64,000 nucleotides of DNA, taken from Georgenia faecalis. GTDB lineage: Bacteria > Actinomycetota > Actinomycetes > Actinomycetales > Actinomycetaceae. Positions 16,212-26,063 of this stretch are shown in pieces. The position numbers and the translations under genes are program-made. Under the pieces are notes generated by a model. It did no database searches and was not told the origin of the DNA. It worked only from the letters and a program-made list of their open reading frames with translations. How positions within the stretch are numbered: position 1 is the stretch's first letter; each line of letters opens with the position of its first letter. Location: assembly GCF_003710105.1 (NCBI RefSeq), contig NZ_CP033325.1:992001-1056000 (forward strand). The letters are read 5' to 3'.

Positions 16212-17639
16212 ATGAGTGGCACATTGGCCGAGAAGGTCTGGAATGCGCACGTCGTGCGCGAGGGCACCGACGGCGCCCCCGACCTGCTCTACATCGACCT
16301 CCACCTCGTCCACGAGGTCACCAGCCCGCAGGCGTTCGAGGGCCTGCGGCTCGCGGGCCGCCCGGTGCGGCGCCCGGACCTCACCATCGCCACCGAGGAC
16401 CACAACACCCCCACGCTCGACATCGACCGCCCCATCGCGGACCTCACGAGCCGCACCCAGATCCAGACGCTGCGCAACAATGCCGCCGAGTTCGGGGTCC
16501 GACTCCATTCCCTGGGCGACGCCGACCAGGGAATCGTCCACGTCGTCGGCCCGCAGCTCGGGCTCACCATGCCGGGGCTGACCGTCGTGTGCGGGGACTC
16601 CCACACGTCCACCCACGGCGCGTTCGGCGCCCTGGCCTTCGGCATCGGGACGAGTGAGGTGGAGCACGTCCTCGCCACGCAGACGCTGCCGCTGGCCCCC
16701 TTCAAGACGATGGCGATCACCGTCAACGGCCGGCTGCGCGAGGGGACGACGGCGAAGGACATCATCCTCGCGGTCATCGCGAAGATCGGCACCGGCGGCG
16801 GCCAGGGCTACGTCCTGGAGTACCGGGGGGAGGCCATCCGCTCGCTATCCATGGAGGCGCGGATGACCATCTGCAACATGTCGATCGAGGCCGGCGCCCG
16901 CGCCGGCATGATCGCCCCCGACGAGACGACGTTCGCCTACCTCAAGGGCCGCCCGCACGCCCCCGAGGGCGCCGACTGGGACGCGGCCGTGGAGTACTGG
17001 CGCACGCTGCACTCGGACGACGACGCGGTCTTCGACACGGAGGTCGTCCTCGACGCCGCCGACCTCGAGCCCTTCGTCACCTGGGGGACCAATCCCGGCC
17101 AGGGCCTGCCGCTGTCGGCGTCGGTGCCGGACCCCGAGCAGATCGCCGAGGAGTCCGAGCGCGTCGCCGCGGAGCGCGCGCTGGAGTACATGGGCCTGGT
17201 GCCGGGCACCCCGCTGCGCGACATCCCGGTGGACACCGTCTTCATCGGCTCCTGCACCAACGGTCGCATCGAGGACCTCCGCGCCGTCGCCGACATCGTC
17301 AAGGGCCGCCACAAGGCCGACGGCGTCCGCGTGCTCGTCGTCCCGGGCTCGGCCCGCGTGCGCCTCCAGGCGGAGGCGGAGGGCCTCGACGACGTCTTCC
17401 TCGACTTCGGCGCCGAGTGGCGCAATGCCGGGTGCTCCATGTGCCTGGGCATGAACCCCGACCAGCTCAAGCCGGGGGAGCGCGCGGCGTCGACGTCGAA
17501 CCGCAACTTCGAGGGGCGGCAGGGCAAGGGTGGTCGCACCCACCTCGTGTCCCCGCTGGTCGCCGCCGCGACCGCCATCCGGGGGACCCTGTCCTCCCCG
17601 CACGACGTCGAGCCCGCGCGCGCGCTCGCCAACGCCTGA
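16212..17639 (+). CDS. leuC: 3-isopropylmalate dehydratase large subunit
   Basis: A 475-residue aconitase-family subunit that isomerises 2-isopropylmalate to 3-isopropylmalate with LeuD. Cluster-binding cysteines are in [25 protein letters not shown] and [10 protein letters not shown], the three expected sites for the [4Fe-4S] cluster. The ATG has GGTGGAGAG upstream. It runs 13 bp ahead of leuD in one operon, downstream of the ltbR operator region. Confidence 0.97.
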   Translation: MSGTLAEKVWNAHVVREGTDGAPDLLYIDLHLVHEVTSPQAFEGLRLAGRPVRRPDLTIATEDHNTPTLDIDRPIADLTSRTQIQTLRNNAAEFGVRLHSLGDADQGIVHVVGPQLGLTMPGLTVVCGDSHTSTHGAFGALAFGIGTSEVEHVLATQTLPLAPFKTMAITVNGRLREGTTAKDIILAVIAKIGTGGGQGYVLEYRGEAIRSLSMEARMTICNMSIEAGARAGMIAPDETTFAYLKGRPHAPEGADWDAAVEYWRTLHSDDDAVFDTEVVLDAADLEPFVTWGTNPGQGLPLSASVPDPEQIAEESERVAAERALEYMGLVPGTPLRDIPVDTVFIGSCTNGRIEDLRAVADIVKGRHKADGVRVLVVPGSARVRLQAEAEGLDDVFLDFGAEWRNAGCSMCLGMNPDQLKPGERAASTSNRNFEGRQGKGGRTHLVSPLVAAATAIRGTLSSPHDVEPARALANA

Positions 17640-17652
17640 GAGGGAGCACGCC

Positions 17653-18327
17653 ATGGAGAAGTTCACCCAGCACACCGGCATCGGCGTCCCGCTGCACCGC
17701 AGCAACGTCGACACCGACCAGATCATCCCCGCGGTCTACCTCAAGCGCGTCACCCGCACGGGGTTCGAGGACGCCCTCTTCGCCGCGTGGCGCGGCGACC
17801 CGGACTTCGTCCTCAACCACCCGGCCTACGCCCGTGGCTCGGTCCTCGTCGCCGGCCCGGACTTCGGCACCGGGTCCTCGCGTGAGCACGCCGTCTGGGC
17901 GCTCAAGGACTACGGCTTCAAGGTCGTCCTCGCCTCCCGGTTCGCCGACATCTTCCGCGGCAACTCGGGCAAGCAGGGCCTCGTCGCCGCCGTCGTCGAC
18001 CAGCAGGACATCGAGCTCATCTGGAAGGTCCTCGAGACCGAGCCCGGCACCGAGGTGACCGTCGACCTCGTCTCCCGCACCGTGCAGTGCGGCGACGTCG
18101 TCGCGCCGTTCCAGATCGACGACTACACCCGCTGGCGCCTCATGGAGGGCCTGGACGACATCGGCCTCACCCTCCAGCACGAGGGCGACATCACCGCCTT
18201 CGAGGCCACCCGCGAGCCGTGGCGGCCGCGGACCCTCCCGGCGCGGCACCTGCCGCCCGTGGAGATCAAGGCCGCCCGTCCGGTCGCCGACGGCGTCCCC
18301 TCCCACGCCGAGGTACCGCTGCGCTGA
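17653..18327 (+). CDS. leuD: 3-isopropylmalate dehydratase small subunit
   Basis: A 224-residue swivel-domain partner of Leu[16 protein letters not shown] near the start and [20 protein letters not shown] in the middle are family signatures. The start ATG follows GGGAGCACGCC after leuC. The C-terminal 35 residues after [10 protein letters not shown] form a short Pro-rich tail typical of actinobacterial LeuD. Confidence 0.96.
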   Translation: MEKFTQHTGIGVPLHRSNVDTDQIIPAVYLKRVTRTGFEDALFAAWRGDPDFVLNHPAYARGSVLVAGPDFGTGSSREHAVWALKDYGFKVVLASRFADIFRGNSGKQGLVAAVVDQQDIELIWKVLETEPGTEVTVDLVSRTVQCGDVVAPFQIDDYTRWRLMEGLDDIGLTLQHEGDITAFEATREPWRPRTLPARHLPPVEIKAARPVADGVPSHAEVPLR

Positions 18328-18475
18328 CCGGAGGAACGCTGCCCTAGCGGTACGTCGGCACAGTGTGGCGCGCGTCTCGGAAGAACCGCGGGTCCGCGCG
18401 CCTTATCCTCGGTGTCTGCGGTCCGCACGGGGCCGCCCCAGCAGCGCCCGCACCACGCGGTGCAGTGAGGTCGGT

Positions 18476-19792
18476 ATGAGCGGGATCCTGAACGTCACCG
18501 GTGGAACGCCCCTGACCGGGGAGATCACGGTCCGCGGGGCGAAGAACTTCGTCTCCAAGGCCATGGTCGCCGCCCTCCTGGGCAACACGCCGTCCGAGCT
18601 GCGCAACGTCCCCCAGATCAAGGACGTCGACGTCGTCTCCGGCCTGCTGCGGCTGCACGGCGTCGACGTCGACTACGACGTCGACGCGGGTGTCATCCGC
18701 CTCGACCCGCGCAACGTCGAGACCGCGCACGTCGCGGACATCGACGCGCACGCCGGGTCGAGCCGCATCCCGATCCTCTTCTGCGGCCCGCTCCTGCACC
18801 GGCTGGGCGAGGCCTTCATCCCCGACCTCGGCGGCTGCCGCATCGGGGACCGCCCCATCGACTACCACCTCGAGATCCTGCGCCAGTTCGGCGCGGTGGT
18901 GGACAAGCGCGCGCAGGGCATCCGCATCACGGCCCCCCGCGGCCTGCACGGGACGAAGATCAACCTGCCGTACCCGAGCGTCGGCGCGACCGAGCAGCTA
19001 CTGCTCACCGCCGTGCGCGCCGAGGGCGTCACCGAGCTGCGCAACGCGGCGACCGAGCCCGAGATCATCGACCTCATCGCCTTCCTCCAGCGGATGGGCG
19101 CCATCATCTCGGTCGACACCGACCGGGTGATCCGCATCGAGGGCGTGGCCGAGCTCCACGGCGCCCGCCAGACCGCCCTCACCGACCGCATCGAGGCCGG
19201 TTCCTGGGCGAGCGCGGCGCTCGCCACCGGCGGCGACATCCTCGTCCGGGGCGCCAGCCAGGCCGGGATGATGACGTTCCTCAACACCTTCCGTCGCGTC
19301 GGCGGGGCCTTCGAGGTGCTCGACGAGGGCATCCGGTTCTGGCACCCCGGCGGCGAGCTCAACGCCACCGTCCTCGAGACCGACGTCCACCCCGGCTTCA
19401 TGACGGACTGGCAGCAGCCGCTCGTCGTCGCGCTCACCCAGGCCACCGGCCTGTCGATCGTCCACGAGACGGTCTACGAGAACCGCTTCGGCTTCACGGA
19501 GGCGCTGCGCGGGATGGGCGCCACGATCCAGGTCTACCGCGAGTGCCTCGGCGGGGCCCCGTGCCGGTTCGGGCAGCGGAACTTCTACCACTCGGCCGTC
19601 GTGTCCGGGCCGACGCCGCTGCGCGCCGCCGACATCGAGGTGCCCGACCTGCGCGGGGGGTTCTCCCACCTCATCGCGGCGCTGACCGCGGAGGGGACCT
19701 CGCGGGTCGGTGGCATCGACATCATCAACCGGGGCTACGAGAACTTCATGGGCAAGCTCGAGGCCCTCGGCGCCCAGGTCTCGCCCGGCTGA
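18476..19792 (+). CDS. murA: UDP-N-acetylglucosamine 1-carboxyvinyltransferase
   Basis: A 438-residue enolpyruvyl transferase making the first committed peptidoglycan precursor from UDP-GlcNAc and phosphoenolpyruvate. The RGAKN motif (K23/N24) is near the start and the active-site cysteine is C121 in LGGCRIGDRP, the position hit by fosfomycin. I chose ATG 18476 because it gives the canonical N-terminus MSGILNVTGGTPL; GTGAGGT precedes it. It heads a run of murA, plsC and gpsA, separated from leuD by about 150 bp that holds a TATCCT-like -10 near 18403. Confidence 0.95.
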   Translation: MSGILNVTGGTPLTGEITVRGAKNFVSKAMVAALLGNTPSELRNVPQIKDVDVVSGLLRLHGVDVDYDVDAGVIRLDPRNVETAHVADIDAHAGSSRIPILFCGPLLHRLGEAFIPDLGGCRIGDRPIDYHLEILRQFGAVVDKRAQGIRITAPRGLHGTKINLPYPSVGATEQLLLTAVRAEGVTELRNAATEPEIIDLIAFLQRMGAIISVDTDRVIRIEGVAELHGARQTALTDRIEAGSWASAALATGGDILVRGASQAGMMTFLNTFRRVGGAFEVLDEGIRFWHPGGELNATVLETDVHPGFMTDWQQPLVVALTQATGLSIVHETVYENRFGFTEALRGMGATIQVYRECLGGAPCRFGQRNFYHSAVVSGPTPLRAADIEVPDLRGGFSHLIAALTAEGTSRVGGIDIINRGYENFMGKLEALGAQVSPG

Positions 19793-19823
19793 GCAGTGCG
19801 CGGTCCGGGGCGGCTGTCCCCGC

Positions 19824-19829
19824 TAGCAT
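19824..19829 (+). promoter_or_regulatory. -10 hexamer TAGCAT, leaderless-type, for plsC
   Basis: It ends 7 nt before the GTG start and no Shine-Dalgarno sequence lies between. Such spacing places the transcription start at the start codon. Confidence 0.5.
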
Positions 19830-19836
19830 CCATCGG

Positions 19837-20586
19837 GTGAACCGCCGCCGTTATCCCCGCTCGTACCGTGCCGTCGCCCTCGTGCTGCGGCCGATCCTCA
19901 TGGTTATCACCCGACGGCGCTGGAGCGGGCAGGAGCACCTGCCCGCCCAGGGCGGGGTGATCGCCGCGGCGAACCACGTGACGAACGTCGACCCGCTGAC
20001 GTTCGCGCACTTCCTCTACGACAGCGGCCGCGCGCCGAGGATCCTCGCCAAGGACTCGCTGTTCACCGTGCCCGGCTTCGGCTGGCTGCTGCGCAAGACG
20101 GGGCAGATCCCCGTCCACCGGGGCAGCGCGCGCGCCGGCGACTCGCTCGAGGCGGCCGTCGCCGCGCTGGAGAAGGGGGAGTGCGTCGCCGTCTTCCCGG
20201 AGGGCACGCTCACCCGCGACCCCGAGATGTGGCCCATGACGGCCAAGACGGGCGTCGCCCGGCTCGCCCTCACCACGCGCGCCCCCGTCATCCCGGTCGC
20301 CCAGTGGGGCGCCCACGAGCTGCTGGGGCGCTACTCCACGGTCCTCAAGCCCGTGCCGCCGAAGACGGTCTACGTCCAGGCCGGCCCGCCCGTCGACCTC
20401 TCCGACCTCTACGACCGCCCCCAGGACGCCGCCGTCCTGCGCGAGGCCACGTCCCGGGTGATGGCCGCGATCACCGCCATGCTCGCCGACATCCGCCACG
20501 AGGAGCCGCCCTCGCGTCCCTACGACATGCGCCGCGACGGCGACCCCCGCGCCGCGGCGAAGGCCGCGCAGCGGCAGGGGAAGTGA
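19837..20586 (+). CDS. plsC: 1-acyl-sn-glycerol-3-phosphate acyltransferase (PlsC family)
   Basis: A 249-residue membrane-associated acyltransferase of phospholipid synthesis. It has the NHxxxxD motif (AANHVTNVDPLTF), a GQIPVHR segment for phosphate binding and FPEGT (AVFPEGTLTR). One hydrophobic N-terminal stretch (AVALVLRPILMVI) may dip into the membrane. GTG 19837 is preferred as it follows a leaderless-type -10. The stop overlaps the gpsA start by TGATG, so lipid acylation and glycerol-3-phosphate supply are coupled. Confidence 0.9.
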   Translation: MNRRRYPRSYRAVALVLRPILMVITRRRWSGQEHLPAQGGVIAAANHVTNVDPLTFAHFLYDSGRAPRILAKDSLFTVPGFGWLLRKTGQIPVHRGSARAGDSLEAAVAALEKGECVAVFPEGTLTRDPEMWPMTAKTGVARLALTTRAPVIPVAQWGAHELLGRYSTVLKPVPPKTVYVQAGPPVDLSDLYDRPQDAAVLREATSRVMAAITAMLADIRHEEPPSRPYDMRRDGDPRAAAKAAQRQGK

Positions 20587-21647
20587 TGGGGCACGACGAC
20601 CCGATCTCCCTCGTGAGCACCTCGGCAGCGCCGGGCGCCGCCGAGCCCGTCGACGCCGCGGTCCTCGGCACCGGCAGCTGGGGGACGACCTTCGCGGCGG
20701 TCCTCGCCGACGCCGGCTGCGCGGTACGCATGTGGGGCCGCTCGGCCGAGGTCTGCGCCCAGATCACCGAGCACCGCATCAACGCGTCGTACCTGCCGGG
20801 CATCACCCTGCCCGCGGGGATCGCCGCGAGCACCGACCTCGACGCCGTCGTCGCCGGCGCCCGCCTCATCGCCGTCGCCCTGCCCTCGCAGACCGTGCGC
20901 GCCGTCCTGTCCCCCCTGGCGGGACGGATCGACCCGGCGGCCGTCGTCGTCAGCCTCATGAAGGGGGTCGAGCTCGGGACGCAGGAGCGGATGAGCGAGG
21001 TGCTCACCGACACCCTCGGCCTGCCGGCCGGGCGGGTCGCCGTCGTCTCCGGGCCGAACCTCGCCAAGGAGATCGCCGTCCACCAGCCCACCGCCACGGT
21101 GGTCGCCTCCACCGACGAGGCAACGGCGGCACTCGTCGCCCACGCGTGCGCCGTGCCCTACTTCCGGCCCTACACCAACACCGACGTCGTCGGCGTGGAG
21201 CTCGGCGGCGCGGTGAAGAACGTCATCGCCCTCGCGGTGGGCATGGCCCAGGGCTCGGGCTTCGGCCACAACACCACGGCGACGATCATCACTCGGGGCC
21301 TCGCGGAGACCATCCGGCTCGGGGCGGCCCTCGGTGCCCAGGCGGAGACCTTCGCCGGGCTCGCCGGCCTGGGTGACCTCGTCGCCACGTGCGCCTCGCC
21401 GCTGTCCCGGAACAACACCCTGGGCCGGCACATCGGCGCGGGGATGAGCCTCGCCGAGGCCGTGACGGCGACGTCGGGCACCGCGGAGGGGGTCAAGTCG
21501 TGCGGGGCCGTGCTCGAGCTCGCCCAGCGGCACGGCGTCGACATGCCCATCACCCAGGCGGTCGCCGCGGTCCTCCACCACGGGCTCCCCGTGTCCGCGA
21601 TGACCGAGGCGCTGCTGTCCCGGCCCCGCAAGGCCGAGGGCGGCTGA
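20586..21647 (+). CDS. gpsA: Glycerol-3-phosphate dehydrogenase [NAD(P)+]
   Basis: A 353-residue cytoplasmic enzyme reducing dihydroxyacetone phosphate to sn-glycerol-3-phosphate. Rossmann motif VLGTGSWGTTFA begins about residue 26 after a short unconserved extension; the catalytic lysine is in GGAVKNVIALAVG, and GLGDLVATCASPLSRNN is the family signature. It overlaps plsC by one base (TGATG). A trans-sulfuration enzyme on the opposite strand follows convergently 41 bp later. Confidence 0.96.
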   Translation: MGHDDPISLVSTSAAPGAAEPVDAAVLGTGSWGTTFAAVLADAGCAVRMWGRSAEVCAQITEHRINASYLPGITLPAGIAASTDLDAVVAGARLIAVALPSQTVRAVLSPLAGRIDPAAVVVSLMKGVELGTQERMSEVLTDTLGLPAGRVAVVSGPNLAKEIAVHQPTATVVASTDEATAALVAHACAVPYFRPYTNTDVVGVELGGAVKNVIALAVGMAQGSGFGHNTTATIITRGLAETIRLGAALGAQAETFAGLAGLGDLVATCASPLSRNNTLGRHIGAGMSLAEAVTATSGTAEGVKSCGAVLELAQRHGVDMPITQAVAAVLHHGLPVSAMTEALLSRPRKAEGG

Positions 21648-21688
21648 CCGGCCGCTGTCTCGGCCGCTCCGGCGCGGGGACTGGCGCG

Positions 21689-22834
21689 TCAGCCGATCCG
21701 GCGCAGCGCCTGGTCGAGGTCCGCCCACAGGTCCTCGACGTCCTCGATCCCCACGGACAGGCGCAGGAGGTCCTCGGGCACCGTCGGCGCCTCGGAGGCG
21801 AACCGGCGGCGCCGCTCGAGGCTCGACTCCACCCCGCCGAGGCTCGTGGCCGGCACCCACAGGCGCACGGCCGCCGCGAGGGCGTCCGCGCCCGCCGCCC
21901 CGCCGCGCGGGCGCAGCGTGAGGATCGAGCCGAAGCCGTCCATCAGGGTCCGCGCCCGCTCGTGCTCGGGGTGGCTCGGCAGGCCCGGGTGGTTGACCGC
22001 GACGACGTCGGGGTGGGCGGCCAGGCGCCGGGCGAGCTCGAGGGCGCTCGCCTGGGAGCGCTCCACCCGCAGGGACAGGGTCCGCAGACCGCGCAGCGCC
22101 AGCCACGCCTCCCACGGCCCGGCGATGCCCCCGCCGATGCTGCGGCGCTCGCGGAGCTGGGCGTGGAGGCCGGGGTCGTTGGTGAGGGCAGCGCCGAGGA
22201 CGACGTCGGAGTGCCCGGCGAGGTACTTGGTCACCGAGTGGACGACGACGTCGGCGCCGTGCGTCAACGGACGCTGGCCCAGGGGGGTCGCGAACGTGTT
22301 GTCCACCACGACGATCGCGCCCGCCGCGTGGGCGGCCGGGACGAGCGCGGGCAGGTCGGCGATCTCGAGCATGGGGTTGGTCGGGCTCTCCACCCACAGC
22401 ACCGACGCGCGCACGTCGCTGTCCTGCAGCGCCGCGACGACGGCCGCGGTGTCGGCGATGTCGACCTCGACGACGCGCACGCCGTACCGCTCGAGGCGCC
22501 GGGCGGCCACGAGGGCCGCGTGGTAGGCGTGCCGGGGGATGACGACGGCGGTGCCCGGCTCGACGAGGTCGAGGACGGCGCTGATCGCCGCCATGCCGGA
22601 GGAGAAGACCAGGCCGGGCAGCGCGGCGCGCTCCAGGCCCGCCAGGGCCTCCTCGAGGGGCAGCCAGGTCTCCGTGCCGAGGCGGGTGTAGACCGGGACG
22701 TCTCCCGGGGGTACCCCGTGCCCGACGTACGTGGAGGACAGGACCACCGGCGGGTTCACCGGCGCCCCGTCGGCGCGGTCGGGCCGGCCGGTGACGACGG
22801 CGAGGGTGGCGGGCTGCAGCTCAGGCGTGGGCAC
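21689..22834 (-). CDS. Trans-sulfuration PLP enzyme (cystathionine gamma-synthase/lyase family)
   Basis: A 381-residue Cys/Met metabolism PLP-dependent enzyme. The PLP lysine is in SVTKYLAGHSDVV, with VVDNTFATP upstream and the SSGMAAI phosphate-binding segment (FSSGMAAISAVLD). The family includes cystathionine gamma-synthase, gamma-lyase and O-acylhomoserine sulfhydrylase; the sequence alone does not separate them. GTG 22834 follows a leaderless-type TAGGCT. It sits between gpsA and ddl on the opposite strand. Confidence 0.88.
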   Translation of the reverse strand: MPTPELQPATLAVVTGRPDRADGAPVNPPVVLSSTYVGHGVPPGDVPVYTRLGTETWLPLEEALAGLERAALPGLVFSSGMAAISAVLDLVEPGTAVVIPRHAYHAALVAARRLERYGVRVVEVDIADTAAVVAALQDSDVRASVLWVESPTNPMLEIADLPALVPAAHAAGAIVVVDNTFATPLGQRPLTHGADVVVHSVTKYLAGHSDVVLGAALTNDPGLHAQLRERRSIGGGIAGPWEAWLALRGLRTLSLRVERSQASALELARRLAAHPDVVAVNHPGLPSHPEHERARTLMDGFGSILTLRPRGGAAGADALAAAVRLWVPATSLGGVESSLERRRRFASEAPTVPEDLLRLSVGIEDVEDLWADLDQALRRIG

Positions 22835-22840
22835 GCCCGC

Positions 22841-22846
22841 AGCCTA
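22841..22846 (-). promoter_or_regulatory. -10 hexamer TAGGCT, leaderless-type, for the trans-sulfuration gene
   Basis: On the minus strand TAGGCT is followed by 6 nt and then GTG; no ribosome site fits between. Confidence 0.5.
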
Positions 22847-22961
22847 CGACCGCCCACCTGCCCCGCACCCGGCGCGCCCACGGTGAGGACCCGCCGCGCC
22901 CACGGTGGGGACCCGCCGCGCCCTCGGCGGGGCGCCGCCCGAGGACACCGGCCGGAAAAGG

Positions 22962-22967
22962 TATCGT
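22962..22967 (+). promoter_or_regulatory. -10 hexamer TATCGT, leaderless-type, for ddl
   Basis: It ends 8 nt before ATG 22976, without an intervening Shine-Dalgarno sequence. Confidence 0.45.
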
Positions 22968-22975
22968 CGCCGACG

Positions 22976-24094
22976 ATGAGCGCACACAGCACCGACCGCA
23001 AGATCCGGGTCGCCGTCCTCTTCGGCGGCCGCAGCGGAGAGCACCCCATCAGCTGCGCGACCGCGGCAGGCGTGCTGCGCGCCATCGACCGCGAGCGTTA
23101 CGACGTCCTGCCCATCGGGATCACCCCGCAGGGCCGCTGGGTGCTCGTCGCCGACGACCCCGACGCCCTGGCGCTCACCGGCGGGGACCTGCCGCACGTC
23201 CCCGAGACCGGCGGCGACGTCGTCGTCGTCATGGACGGCGACGGCGGGGAGCTGGTCGTCACCGAGCCCGGCACCGTCCCGGCGGCGCTCGGCGACGTCG
23301 ACGTCGTCCTGCCCCTGCTCCACGGGCCGTTCGGCGAGGACGGGACCCTGCAGGGGCTGCTCGAGATGGCGGGGCTGCCGTACGTCGGCTCCGGCGTGCT
23401 CGCCTCGGCGGTCGGCATGGACAAGCACTACATGAAGGTGGTCCTCGCCGGGCACGGGCTGCCGGTGGGCCCGTACACCGTCATCCCGCCGCGACTGTGG
23501 CGCACGGACCGGGCCGCCGCCCTCGACGCCGTCGCGGGCCTGGGGCTGCCGGTCTTCGTCAAGCCCGCCCGCGGCGGCTCCTCGCTCGGCATCAGCCGGG
23601 TGGACCGCGTCGAGGACCTCGAGGCGGCGGTCGCCGCGGCCCAGGAGCACGACCCCAAGGTCATCGTCGAGGCGGCCCTGACCGGCCGGGAGATCGAGTG
23701 CGCCGTCCTCCAGGGGCGCGGTGACGACGCCCCGCGCACCGCGCTGCCCGGGGAGATCGTCGTCACGGAGCACGCCTTCTACGACTTCGAGTCCAAGTAC
23801 CTCGACGGCGACCACGTGCGCCTGCGCTGCCCCGCGGACCTGTCGGAGGAGACCTCGGACCGGGTGCGCCGGCTCGCGGCTGAGGCGTTCGACGCGCTCG
23901 GCTGCGAGGGCCTGGCGCGCGTCGACTTCTTCGTCGACGGCACGACGGTGACCATCAACGAGGTCAACACGATGCCCGGGTTCACCCCGTTCTCCATGTA
24001 CCCGCTCATGTGGGAGCGCACGGGCGTGGCCTACCCCGACCTCGTCGACGAGCTCGTCCAGCTGGCCCTGGCCCGGCCCACCGGCCTGCGCTGA
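22976..24094 (+). CDS. ddl: D-alanine-D-alanine ligase
   Basis: A 372-residue ATP-grasp ligase making the D-Ala-D-Ala dipeptide of peptidoglycan. FGGRSGEHPISCATA starts the first domain; LLHGPFGEDGTLQGLLE, FVKPARGGSSLGI and RVDFFVDG...INEVNTMPGFTP supply the ATP, substrate and metal residues (E and N of INEVNTMPG). ATG 22976 gives the canonical start after a short MSAHSTDR leader. It is adjacent to the DUF3515 lipoprotein and thiL, a common actinobacterial order. Confidence 0.96.
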   Translation: MSAHSTDRKIRVAVLFGGRSGEHPISCATAAGVLRAIDRERYDVLPIGITPQGRWVLVADDPDALALTGGDLPHVPETGGDVVVVMDGDGGELVVTEPGTVPAALGDVDVVLPLLHGPFGEDGTLQGLLEMAGLPYVGSGVLASAVGMDKHYMKVVLAGHGLPVGPYTVIPPRLWRTDRAAALDAVAGLGLPVFVKPARGGSSLGISRVDRVEDLEAAVAAAQEHDPKVIVEAALTGREIECAVLQGRGDDAPRTALPGEIVVTEHAFYDFESKYLDGDHVRLRCPADLSEETSDRVRRLAAEAFDALGCEGLARVDFFVDGTTVTINEVNTMPGFTPFSMYPLMWERTGVAYPDLVDELVQLALARPTGLR

Positions 24095-24142
24095 GCGCCG
24101 GCGGGCCGGTCGTGCCGGCGGCGGGCGCGCCTCGACCCGCCC

Positions 24143-24649
24143 TCAGTAGACGTCGGTGACGCCCACGCAGTGGTCCTGCGCCGGGGCGTGCTCGACGGCG
24201 CGCGCGAGCTCGACGAGCACCGCCGTCGGCTGGTCCCCGGCCCGTTCGACGGGCACGACCACCTCGATGGCGGGGACCCGGCCGTAGGTGACGAACGCCC
24301 ACGAGCCCTGTCCCTGCTGCGCGTGCTCGGGCAGCGTGGGGTCGTCGCCCTCGAGGGCGATCCAGTCGACGGCGGAGCCGTCGGCCTCCACGGTGAGGCA
24401 GCGGTCCACGGTCGGGCCCGGGGGCTCGACGCCGCACCGCAGCGTGATCGGCGGGTCACCCCACGCGGCCGTGGCCTGGCTCGTGATGGAGCGCCGCTCA
24501 CCGCCCCCGAGGACCTCGGGGAGGTCCTGCAGGACCTGCCCGCACACCGGGTCCGCGGCGTCCGGCGCCGCGGGGACGCTCACCGCCGGGGCGCACGCGG
24601 CCAGCAGCGCGACGGCGGCGCCGGCGCAGGCGAGTCCGCCTCTCCTCAT
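24143..24649 (-). CDS. DUF3515 family lipoprotein
   Basis: A 168-residue predicted lipoprotein: signal MRRGGLACAGAAVALL followed by lipobox LAAC, then a Pro/Ala linker. The domain has conserved cysteines (PVCGQVLQDLP, LRCGVEPPGP, DRCLTVE, DHCVGV) that may form disulfides on the cell surface, and the WAFVTYGRVPAIEVVVP strand pattern of DUF3515. Function unknown. It is convergent with ddl and divergent from thiL, its frequent neighbours in actinobacteria. Confidence 0.85.
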   Translation of the reverse strand: MRRGGLACAGAAVALLAACAPAVSVPAAPDAADPVCGQVLQDLPEVLGGGERRSITSQATAAWGDPPITLRCGVEPPGPTVDRCLTVEADGSAVDWIALEGDDPTLPEHAQQGQGSWAFVTYGRVPAIEVVVPVERAGDQPTAVLVELARAVEHAPAQDHCVGVTDVY

Positions 24650-24721
24650 GCCTCATTCCCTTCCCAGCCTGGTCTCCCGGCACGATATCCCGCCTCGTGC
24701 GGGCCTCCGGCCGACGGGCGT

Positions 24722-24727
24722 TACGGT
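24722..24727 (+). promoter_or_regulatory. -10 hexamer TACGGT, leaderless-type, for thiL
   Basis: Six nt separate it from the GTG start at 24734; there is no Shine-Dalgarno sequence. Confidence 0.45.
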
Positions 24728-24733
24728 GGCGCG

Positions 24734-25726
24734 GTGACACGCGCGACACGGGTGGCCGACCTCGGCGAGGCGGGGCTGCTCGCCGCCATCGGAGGGCTGC
24801 TGCCCCGGGGCCGGCACACGCTCGTGCCCACGGGCGACGACGCCGCCGTCGTCGCGGCGCCCGACGGGCGCTTCGTCGTCTCCACGGACGTGCTCGTCGA
24901 GGGCCACCACTTCCGCCAGGGCTGGGGCACCGCCGAGGACGTCGGCTGGCGCGCCGCCATGCAGAACCTCGCGGACATCGCCGCCATGGGGGCCGTGCCG
25001 GTGAGCATGGTCGTCGCGCTCGTCCTCCCGCCCGCCCAGCCGGTGGAGTGGGTGCTCGGCCTCGCCCGTGGGCTGGCCCAGGCGTGCGGGCCGCTGGGCG
25101 TCGGGGTCGACGGCGGCGACCTCAGCGCGGGGGAGGGCGTCGTCGTCGCCGTGACGGTGCACGGCCTCCTCGAGGGCCGTGCCCCCGTGCTGCGCTCCGG
25201 CGCGCGAGCCGGTGACGTCCTCGCGCACGCCGGCGTCCTCGGGCACGCCGCGGCGGGCTACGCCGTCCTCGCCGCCGGCGGCCGGGAGAGCGCCGCCGCG
25301 GGCGGGCCGGTCGACGACGAGCTCGTGCGGGACTTCCTGCGCCCCCGGCCCCCGCTCGACCTCGGTCCGGCGGCGGCGCGGGCCGGCGCCACGGCGATGA
25401 TGGACGTCAGCGACGGGCTCCTGCGCGACGGCGCCCGCCTCGCGCGTGCGTCCGGCGTCGTCCTCGACCTCGACCCGCTCACGACGACGGTGCCCCACGC
25501 GCTCGACCGGCTCGGGCCGGCGGCCCGCCGCCTGGGCGTCGACCCGCAGGAGTGGCTGCTCACCGGTGGGGAGGACCACGGGCTGCTCGCCACCTTCCCG
25601 GCCGGGACGGCGCTGCCCGCCGGGTTCCGCCGGATCGGGCGGGTCACCGCGGGCGAGCCGGGCGTCCTGCTCGGCGGGGGCGTGCCCGACGTCGCGGGTC
25701 AGGGGTGGGACCACTTCGGCGGCTGA
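24734..25726 (+). CDS. thiL: Thiamine-monophosphate kinase
   Basis: A 330-residue AIR-synthase-fold kinase that phosphorylates thiamine monophosphate to the active diphosphate. Signature residues: PTGDDAAVV near the start, STDVLVEGHHFR, MQNLADIAAMGA, VDGGDLS, MMDVSDGLLRDGARL and LTGGEDHGLLATF. The GTG start gives the usual N-terminus and follows a leaderless-type -10. A bidirectional hairpin separates it from rpmB. Confidence 0.94.
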   Translation: MTRATRVADLGEAGLLAAIGGLLPRGRHTLVPTGDDAAVVAAPDGRFVVSTDVLVEGHHFRQGWGTAEDVGWRAAMQNLADIAAMGAVPVSMVVALVLPPAQPVEWVLGLARGLAQACGPLGVGVDGGDLSAGEGVVVAVTVHGLLEGRAPVLRSGARAGDVLAHAGVLGHAAAGYAVLAAGGRESAAAGGPVDDELVRDFLRPRPPLDLGPAAARAGATAMMDVSDGLLRDGARLARASGVVLDLDPLTTTVPHALDRLGPAARRLGVDPQEWLLTGGEDHGLLATFPAGTALPAGFRRIGRVTAGEPGVLLGGGVPDVAGQGWDHFGG

Positions 25727-25808
25727 CGGGCGCCGGGCCTCCGGCAGCCCCCCGGCCGGAGGGGTACGGCGGGAGGCCCGCGGTGTGACGGCGGCCCTGC
25801 CGGCATGC

Positions 25809-25845
25809 GAAAGGCCGCCACCGGAGAACCCGGGGGCGGCCTTTC
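25809..25845. terminator. Bidirectional terminator between thiL and rpmB
   Basis: Arms 25809-25819 (GAAAGGCCGCC) and 25835-25845 (GGCGGCCTTTC) pair over 11 bp. The A-run on the left and T-run on the right let it act for both convergent genes. Confidence 0.85.
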
Positions 25846-25871
25846 ACCGGGACAGGTCCCGGTGGATGTCG

Positions 25872-26063
25872 TCAGACGGCGCGCGCGACCTTGCCGGCCT
25901 TGAGGCACGAGGTGCAGACGTTGAGGCGCTTGGGGGCGCCGTCGACGCGCGTGCGGACCCGCTGGATGTTCGGGTTCCAGCGACGGGACGTCCGCACGTG
26001 CGAGTGCGAGACGCTCTTGCCGAAGCTGGGGTGCTTGCCGCAGACGTCGCAGGTGGCAGCCAC
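25872..26063 (-). CDS. rpmB: 50S ribosomal protein L28
   Basis: A 63-residue ribosomal protein with paired zinc-type cysteines: CDVCGKHP near the start and CTSCLKAG near the end, the C+ form. [18 protein letters not shown] is the family core. The start is GTG with AGGAG eight bases upstream. A hairpin (26090-26109, GGCCGCAC-N4-GTGCGGCC) lies in its 5' leader region. No other ribosomal gene adjoins it. Confidence 0.95.
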   Translation of the reverse strand: MAATCDVCGKHPSFGKSVSHSHVRTSRRWNPNIQRVRTRVDGAPKRLNVCTSCLKAGKVARAV